From assembly GCA_021307315.1 (NCBI GenBank), contig JAJSPD010000114.1, positions 31,120 to 95,119 of the forward strand: DNA of 64,000 nt, given 5' to 3'. This DNA comes from Bisporella sp. PMI_857. Taxonomy: Eukaryota; Ascomycota; Leotiomycetes; Helotiales; Helotiaceae. A program made the translations under genes and the position numbers. Positions 57,447 through 64,000 of this stretch are shown here, piece by piece; positions within the stretch are counted from its first letter, which is position 1, and the number at the start of each line of letters is the position of its first letter. The notes below the pieces were generated by a model. It ran no database searches, was not told the origin of the DNA, and saw nothing but the letters and a program-made list of their open reading frames with translations.

Positions 57447-57725
57447 AATCGCTTCGATAATTTAATACAGTCTTCTTAACGAAATTAGTTCTCTTTAGAA
57501 ATAAGACTATGAAACAAACATAAGAAAGTCAGGAATATTAGTGAATTTATATCTAAATTGTTGATTAGCCTTTCCCTTTAATTGCTTATAAATTTGGAAA
57601 TTTCAATATAAGTTAAGCGCATTTGAATTGATTATTAATAAGTAAACTAACTTCAAATTCGCTCATATGAGAAGTTATATTGTAACAGTGTTAAAATACC
57701 CAAAAATTTTAAAGTGCTTTACTAA

Positions 57726-57906
57726 TGTTGGAACCCATGTAACTAGTCACGTGAAGAGTTGTGGGTCCCCTCGGGACCTGCAACCTCTTCGCGACACGTA
57801 GCTTAGAACACAAGAACAATCGACACATCTTACACCTGACGCCAACGAGCATACTAAGTGAAATCACTAGTCTGCCCGGCGACCCGTGAGATGCAGTCGA
57901 CCGACA
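57726..57906 (+). mobile_element. Solo LTR, 181 bp, related to the non-autonomous element, target duplication ACTAA
   Basis: Begins TGTTGGAACCC and ends GACCGACA, with ACTAA immediately on both sides (57721-57725 and 57907-57911). The 3' two-fifths (CAACGAGCATACTAAGTG ... TCACTAGTCTGCCCG) closely match the LTRs at 53915 and 56204; the 5' part is diverged. It contains a palindromic GGTCCCCTCGGGACC. A solo LTR from an older member of the same family. Confidence 0.85.
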
Positions 57907-58301
57907 ACTAAAGTTTTAGCATAAATCGCTAGATCACGCATATTGCCGTTCTAACAACTGTAAGTCAAATGTGATGGTGGATCACATGAAATTGAAAAGG
58001 ATTAATGATCACGGCCAATAGGTTTGTAAACTCGATCATCTTGGGGGCTTAGCCTCGCCACGAGGCCGCGCCATCCACCTTCACTGTTCGGCAAGTAGTC
58101 GTCCAGTCAGTGAAGGTCAATCACCGTAAAAGTTCCTTATATGTAAATCACGAGTAATGGGCCCCTTGCTCGTTTAATGTACTTTCTACTCTTCATATTT
58201 TCTTCTTCCCTATTTGAAGCTCTACCGTCTCCTCAAGATACCTCTGAACTTACATTCTTCCAGCTATTCTTTCCTTCTCAAGGTTTTCGGAGCATTTCAC
58301 A
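57907..58301. other. Promoter side of the broken oxidase gene
   Basis: Fungal-type upstream DNA with a CT-rich tract just before 58302. No other feature. Confidence 0.4.
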
Positions 58302-60111
58302 ATGGTGGCCACTCCCATTCGCTCAACTCTCTTGTCACTACTATCCTTAGTGCTCGCTCTGACTGCTCTATCCGCCCCTCCAGACTTACAACAAAGTCAA
58401 GTGACCAACTCGACCTGCCGCATCATCCCCATCGACCCCTAGTGGCCGTCTAAGGCCGTCTGGAATGAGTCGAATAGCACGACTAAACGCCATTTGATCA
58501 AACCCGTGCACACCAGGCACATCTACCATAACCCCACCTGCGACGCCGTAAGGTGTGATGTGGACAAACTAAAATGGAACGATCTAAGCTGACGTACCTG
58601 GATCTCAGAGTCTATCTTGGCACCACCATCTGCGAACAATTCTTGCGATCCCATTCCAGCTAGGGAGATTCTCCATGAGGTCGGCGGTCACACTTATTAC
58701 TCCATCAATGTAACAAGCCCACAGGATATCTCTGCGGGTTTGGAGTTTGCGCGCGATCATAACATCCTGCTCGTCATCAAGAATACCGGTCATGAGTCAG
58801 TCTCTTAATTTGCTGCAACCTCGCTGGACGTTCCGTGCTGAATGTAGCTAGTTATCTGGGAAGGTCTGTGGGCTTCGGAAGCTTGTCAATCTGGACTCAT
58901 AACTTGAAAGACATGAAGTTCGTTTCGAACTACGTCGGCAATTCCTACAAAGGACCTGCGATGATAGTGCCGGTGTTCAGGTTCTAGAGGCATATGAATT
59001 CGCAAATAAACAGGGCCATATGATCGTGGGTGGTAAGTATCAATCCGTCGGCTTGGCAGGTGGCTAAAATATTGGTGGTGCCAGTCCCCTTAGGTACCTT
59101 TCTGAGTCTGGGCGCCAATCAAACCTAGGAGTATGTGGCAATCATGTCGAATGGCACCCTTCTTCAAGCAGCACCTGATGAGAACTAAGATCTCCACTGG
59201 GCGCTCAGCGGAGGTGGTCCGTTACGCAGTTTGGTTGGTATCCTTCAAAGCCCACGAAGACGTGCTAGTGACGGGTACGAAGTTAGATTTTGCCAAAAAC
59301 AACGTTTCCGATGATTCTTAGTGGAAAGCAATCGACTTTCAGCACTCTCTTGTGCCAAACGTCGCAGACTTCAACGGCTACACGTTCATTTTTTAAGGCA
59401 AGTGTGACTTCTCAATGTCTACACTTTTTTTGTCCCAAAGGGCATAGGCGAAGAGGTCCTCAAACTCATTCAACCCTTGCACAATGGGCTGGATTCACTC
59501 GACATCAAGTACAATTCAAAAACAGAGTCATTCGCCACCTATCTCAAAGGATGGAAAAGCCTGATCGGTCGGACAGTGGCCGGTGAGGGTTTCATATTAG
59601 TACCCGTTAGCTGATCCGAAGAGCCCTTCTTGAGACCCCTGATAAGACTTCAAAAGTCCTCAACATGATTGCCAGTGATTATGGCAGTTTTTTTGAGATG
59701 GTTATTGGCACCAAAATGTTGGTTGCCGGCAACCCAGACTACGCCGCTAGTCCCGCTTGGAGAATATCTGACATCTTGTTCTTTACGCCGGGCATTAGCG
59801 AACAGCACCAGTGCCAGAATCAGCAACCGTGTCGCCTTTGTCTGGACGATATGCCGTGCAATCTAACTCCGGAGAGCGGAACCTACGTGAGCGAAGCTGA
59901 CATCTATGAGATCAACTTCCAGAAGCCCTTCTACGGCGACAACTACCCTCGACTCCTCTCGATCGAGAAGAATTTGACCGGTTTTACCTTTCCATGCAGT
60001 ACTGGAGATAATAATTTAGAATTGAGGGATTTTGATTTTCTGGCCATTGCAAGGCAACTACACCACATGCGAAAAGCAGAGCTCGCAACAAAGCAGAATG
60101 AAAACCATTAG
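58302..60111 (+). pseudogene. FAD-linked oxidase (berberine-bridge-enzyme-like, secreted), broken
   Basis: The ATG at 58302 opens a signal peptide (MVATPIRSTLLSLLSLVLAL), but TAG occurs in frame at 58440, just where WPSKAVWNES continues the homology. Further pieces lie in shifting frames: ILAPPSANNSCDPIPAREIL, YYSINVTSPQDISAGLEFAR with DHNILLVIKNTGHE, GRSVGFGSLSIWTHNLKDMK, NSYKGPAM and GTFLSLGANQT. At the end, from 59665, come LTPESGTYVSEADIYEINFQ and KPFYGDNYPRLLSIEKNLTG. These match the FAD_binding_4 and BBE-domain pattern of fungal secreted FAD oxidases (NTGHD, GP.G...LG, WxxxFYGxNYxRL). At least one nonsense mutation and several frameshifts are present, so no functional enzyme is expected. 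Confidence 0.75.
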
Positions 60112-61044
60112 CGGCCTGTTTCAAGTTTCTTAAGCAAGGCATCAAGTTCTTTCTCCGTCCATTCCCACAGCTTCTTTCCGAGCTTCTCATCCTTGGTTTT
60201 AGGACTTCCCTTGCCTGCAACACCGACAGGGGAATAAAACTCACCACTCACGATATCGGGTGACACAGCTGCCCATAGTTGATTTCGCACGCCGTCCTCG
60301 ACAGACACACCCTGGAATGGCCGAACGGCGGCCAGTGCGAGCCGGAAGAACACACTGTCTTTGGCCATGACACCTGTTAAACCAGTATTCACCATACCTG
60401 GGTTCACCGACACTATTTTGAGTTCTGGATGTCGGAAAGCGAGCTGCTTGGCGTAGAGAATATTGGACAGCTTGCTCTGCCCGTAGCGTTCAACTGTTGA
60501 GATGGTTTCGCCGGTTGACTTGAGAGTATCAAATTTTATTCCCTCGGCCGGGGCTCGCGCGTGTGACCCCGAGGTCAGGGAGATGATGCGGACGTCGTTA
60601 CCGATGCTAGCGGTCTTTAAGAGCAAGGGTAGCAGCAGGCGGATGAGCAAGGCATGACCAAGGAAGTTGGTCCCGAACTGAAGTTCATAGCCGTCATTGG
60701 TTAGGTCAGCTGGGTGGGCCATGATTCCAGCGTTGTTGAGGAGAATGTCGAGGCGGGAGGAAGAATGCAGGACTTGGTTGGCGGTATTGTATACTGAGGT
60801 AAGGGAGGCAAGATCTAGTGCTACAGGTGTGATTTTCACCGATGGGTTTCGGATGGTATTTTGGATCTCTGAAATAGTTTCGTTGGCCCTGCTGAGGTTG
60901 CGCGCCGCGAGCCAGATTTGTTCAGGATTGTGCCTGGCTAATTCGAGGACTGATTGTCTGCCGAGGCCAGCCGTTCCGCCAGTAACGAGAAATGATCTTA
61001 CCCACCAGCGAAGGGATATCGATAGAGGGTTGAAAGGATGCCAT
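60108..61044 (-). pseudogene. Short-chain dehydrogenase/reductase with N-terminal frameshift
   Basis: From 60108 upward the minus strand encodes a nearly complete classical SDR: VTGGTAGLGRQSVLELARHN (TGxxxGxG cofactor site), ILLNNAGIMAHPADL (NNAG), RIISLTSGSHARAP, VERYGQSKLSNILYAKQLAF (catalytic YxxxK) and IVSVNPGMVNTGL. In that frame no ATG precedes the cofactor motif. In the neighbouring frame an ATG at 61044 gives MASFQPSIDIPSLVGKI, the usual start of such proteins, which would join the motif frame near 60988 after a one-base shift. So the gene either carries an indel in the first 60 nt or the assembly does; otherwise it is intact. It overlaps the 3' end of the oxidase pseudogene by four bases (convergent). 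Confidence 0.72.
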
Positions 61045-61906
61045 GGCGGTATGATTCTACTAGATACACTTAACAGAAAGGTTGACGCAGTTCCAATGCT
61101 TTGGTTCCTGTGGCCGTGGCCGTAGCTTGAATTGTTCGTGTTTGGTATGTGAGTTATATCATCAGCAAGGACTTGACATTTTAGACGGGGAGCAAGCACC
61201 AAGAAGCTGTAGGCCAGGGATAAAGCAGACTCTCGTCATGTCCCCAAAGGTTGTCTTTATGCAGTACTTCATTGCGGGCACACGGTAGGAGGTAGAATAT
61301 GCGGCAGGTGCGGGCGCATGGGTTAATGCCCTCCGAGACATGCGGACACCAACCCGATTTCGGGTTGGTCGGCTGGAATTTCTTTAACTCCTATCTCCAC
61401 TGTCGTAGCGTTATTCGGAGATGGACTAATGAAGTTCGTTCTAAGACTCGACATTTATCTCGCAAGCGGAGTTTGCGGCCGCCAGAAAATCCCTCTCAGG
61501 GCTGGTGCTTATTAACATACGCAGCTGAGCAGAGCAAAAAAAAGGCATAGCTGTGTGAATGCAACTATTTTTAATTTTAGACATTAATTCAAGTAGTGCG
61601 TGACTCAATGACGGGCGCTAGAAAGTCTCTGGAGAGGAAATTACTAAACTCCGAGCGGAAATTGCCTTCTGGCGAACAGATAGCACCATGACATCGAGTT
61701 GTTTTGGATTCAGCCATTAGCGACTACTAAAAAGTAGAATGTAAGCTGAACCTCCACGGAGAAATGCAATTAAGACGGCATACATTTACCAAGAAGAGGC
61801 GAGATCTTTGGTATCGTCACATCCCACCTAGCCACAATTTGCAACTAAAGAGCCGATTCTTTCCTTCCTGCGAAACCAGAGCCGCCATCACGAACACTTA
61901 GCAAAC

Positions 61907-62876
61907 ATGAAAATTATCATCACCGGTGCAACCGGTGTAATTGGCGGTCCCATTGTCCCAGCACTGCATCCGAAACCCCAGTATCACTGGCATCTTCGTT
62001 CTCGCACGTAAAGAGTTACCCGCTGATATCAAGAGTCCCAAGGTTACCTACATTAACCATCAAGACTTCTCAAGCTATCCGCAGAACTGCTCAAAAAGCT
62101 CGCTGGAGCTGAGGGGTGTATCTGGTATGTTTGTGGTTGTGGGACTTTTCTTTTTTCAGCAACGTATGATGATGACAAGTTTGGAATACATGAATTCCAA
62201 AAGCTGATCGTTCGTGTGTGCGATAGGGCCCTTGGTGGAAGCGTTCAAGAGCTCGGCGGTAATTATAACATCGCGCGTAAGATCACAGTCGACTGGCCCG
62301 TCAAGGCCGCTCAGGCGTTTACTACGGGACTGCGACAGTACTTGCCCCTCGGACAGATGTTCAGGTTTGTATATACGAGCATAAGATATGCGCAGTGGGA
62401 GCAGGAAACGACTCTGTACTTTATGGGGGACTCGAGCGGCTTAAGGTATAGCCACCAGTTCATACATCGCAATTTCATACATCGTTCGATTTTTACTAGT
62501 CCATCTTTGATGACAGAGGTGGTGGCAGCACTGGCTTTCCAAAGCTGAAGATGGAACTGCCAGCCAATGACAACACCTCACTGCTGCTACCGAACTAGCC
62601 CGGACTGGACACAATATCTATATTAGGGTCAAGCTGAGATGGCCCTCATCGACCTCCAGTCAAAGCTCTCCAACGACCTCAACGTGTGGTGTGTCAGACC
62701 GTATGGCGTTGTACCAACAGATGCCACGTCGTTGCGCAAGGCAGCGTCCAAATGGGTCAACTTCATATCCGCCGATGACTGTGGCGCGGCAATGGTGAAC
62801 ATTCTTCTTCGCGGTCACCATCATGCCATTATCGAACATGAGGAGCTCCAAACATTATCCCGCGATAGGCGTTGAC
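61907..62876 (+). pseudogene. NAD(P)-binding epimerase-like (NmrA/Rossmann) gene, frame-broken
   Basis: The ATG at 61907 gives MKIIITGATGVIGGPIVPAL (Rossmann GATGxIG). The next homologous pieces are each in a new frame: IRNPSITGIFVLARKELPAD, VTYINHQDFSSYPQ, and LLKKLAGAEGCIW. Farther on come KITVDWPVKAAQAFTTGLRQ, FRFVYTSIRYAQWEQETTLY and FMGD, then a C-terminal piece RPYGVVPTDATSL and FISADDCGAAMVNILLRGHH. The order is right for a fungal NAD(P)-binding-domain protein of about 270 aa, but at least two frameshifts in the first 250 bases break it. Confidence 0.7.
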
Positions 62877-63434
62877 GGAACGGCGTCTTGTGGAATGAGG
62901 ACATATGTGTTGATGGAATTATGCGAATACATGAAGCTCTCGACAAGTGTTATATAGCATTGCCCGTTGTTTTCTTAGACAGTGCCAGGTCCTATACACG
63001 ATGAAAGGCTTTAATAGTTTTCGGGTTTTGGGGTTAAAAGATACTCGAGGTTATGGAGTCTGGGCAGGCAGCTCCAAATGAATCGTATCTGATGCACGCG
63101 ATCCTGAACCCGGGTCTCCTGCACTGTCGGAGCTCTTTATATGTTCTTGGATTGGCTAAGGATTTTCTTTTGCCTTTTTCTTTTTCTAAAAGGGAGAGAG
63201 ACAAAGTTGAGATAAATTGCGGAATAGGCATGCGAAAGCAACACACTAAATTTTCTGATCGTTACTGTGGCGCCTGGCCTAAAGCAGAATAACAGATTTT
63301 CATTGTACCTCCTCCATATGATCCAGCCAACCCTTCCCCCCCTCCTTTCCAACCTAACTGAATGAAATCCTAATCAATTCGCTATCCTAAACTAACTGAC
63401 TTGCACAATTTCTTCAAATTCTTATCACCTAACA
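62877..63434. other. Intergenic region
   Basis: No recognisable gene between the epimerase pseudogene and the protease. Small open frames on both strands at 63034-63352 have no motifs. Confidence 0.45.
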
Positions 63435-64000
63435 TCAATTGTCAGGGATCCAATCCTGGATTTTCAGGTTGCCAATCTGTCCACCTGTGAAATTATAAAA
63501 AGCCCTCGTGCTCGTTTCATCAGAGTCTCGAATATTCGGTGGAAAGGTGTAACTCATTACAGACAGCGGGTTTGCAGGCCCAAATTGAACGGCTCCACCC
63601 TCTAGGGCTGCGAATTCATGTCGCAACCCCAACACGTGACCTAGCTCATGTAAGAAGATGTTGGTCTGGTAAGGGCTAATACCAGCGTCAAAGGCCCTCT
63701 GGTACACAAACATAGTGTTGAGGTCGTTAGAATTTGGAAAGAATGCCTTAGCAAGATGGTGCCTCCATCACCGCCGTACGCAAGGACGAAGGCCGCATCT
63801 TCCAATTTCGAAACCCACTTGAAGGTCACGCCGATGTTGAGACTGTTCCATTGGATTGCTGCTTCGTTGAGTTTGTATGCTGCGAAGGCAGCATGGTAAG
63901 GTGTCGGGAAGCTTCCAGGGAGCACAGCAAACTGGACGACTTGGCCCTTCTTCCAACGCGGAATCACGCCACCCCAGCCAACCCAGATGCTTAGAGGATC
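63435..64000 (-). pseudogene. Matrixin-like zinc metalloprotease, frame-broken and truncated by the window end
   Basis: From the right edge the minus strand reads IPRWKKGQVVQFAVLPGSFP, AAFAAYKLNEAAIQWNSLNI and GVTFKWVSKLEDAAFVLAYG, ending in GGDGGTIL. The homology then continues one frame off (AKAFFPNSNDLNTMFVYQRA) into FLHELGHVLGLRHEFAA, the HExxHxxGxxH zinc site of matrixin-type peptidases. SVMSYTFPPNIRDSD gives the downstream Met-turn-like segment, and the stop is at 63435. The frame change near 63757 requires a single base and there is no room for an intron, so this copy is broken or misassembled. The 5' end lies outside the window. Confidence 0.75.

Overview
The window looks like nuclear DNA of a filamentous ascomycete (Pezizomycotina). 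The genes carry many short introns (about 48-85 bp, GT-AG with branch-point-like CTGAC/CTAAC). The gene content is typical: Zn2Cys6 and bZIP regulators, MFS transporters, a cytochrome P450, a type-B carboxylesterase, copper amine oxidase, a sphingoid-base kinase and a mitochondrial pyrimidine-nucleotide carrier. LTR-retrotransposon debris separates the gene-rich stretches. A leotiomycete-like fungus is my guess, at low confidence. Gene models were read by eye; exon ends are given where frame and splice sites agreed.

Left part (1-12.4 kb): the 5' part of a sphingoid long-chain-base kinase (-); a DHA1-type MFS drug transporter (+) followed by a decayed partial duplicate of its own flanks and 3' end; a secreted, Kex2-processed small protein (-); a 164/160-bp triple tandem repeat; a fragment of an NLR-type TPR domain (-); a RIM2-like carrier (-); and a 55-aa stand-alone CxxCxGxG protein (-). 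Middle-left (13.8-27.6 kb): an amino-acid permease (-) divergent from an aldo-keto reductase fused to an extra N-terminal domain (+), a Zn2Cys6 factor (-), a TIGR04076-like protein (-), a bZIP regulator with a large C-terminal domain (-), and an FLVCR-like MFS transporter (+).

Middle-right (29.4-52.8 kb): a secreted carboxylesterase (+), a P450 flanked by two copies of a short direct repeat (+), a broken membrane protein (37.2-39.0 kb, +), and a divergent pair made of a large C-terminally membrane-anchored protein (-) and a fungal AAA+ ATPase (+). Then come a Zn2Cys6 factor whose zinc cluster requires a 3-nt microexon (+) and a secreted copper amine oxidase (-).

Right part (53.7-64 kb): a nest of LTR elements. 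These are a solo LTR with a perfect CAATA target duplication, and a complete 2.47-kb non-autonomous LTR element with identical 181-bp LTRs and a CTACC target duplication. The latter's interior is made of modular tandem repeats plus a 139-aa Gag-like zinc-knuckle/coiled-coil ORF. A related solo LTR (ACTAA target duplication) and two inverted copies of a third LTR type complete the nest. Beyond it, four successive genes (BBE-type oxidase, SDR, NAD(P)-binding epimerase-like, matrixin-like protease) all carry frame-breaking lesions, so this end appears to be a decaying accessory region, or a patch of indel-prone assembly.

The most unusual items are the repeat-built non-autonomous LTR element, the 3-nt microexon, the AKR fusion with its GC-AG intron, and the membrane protein/AAA ATPase divergent pair beside a broken membrane-protein gene.
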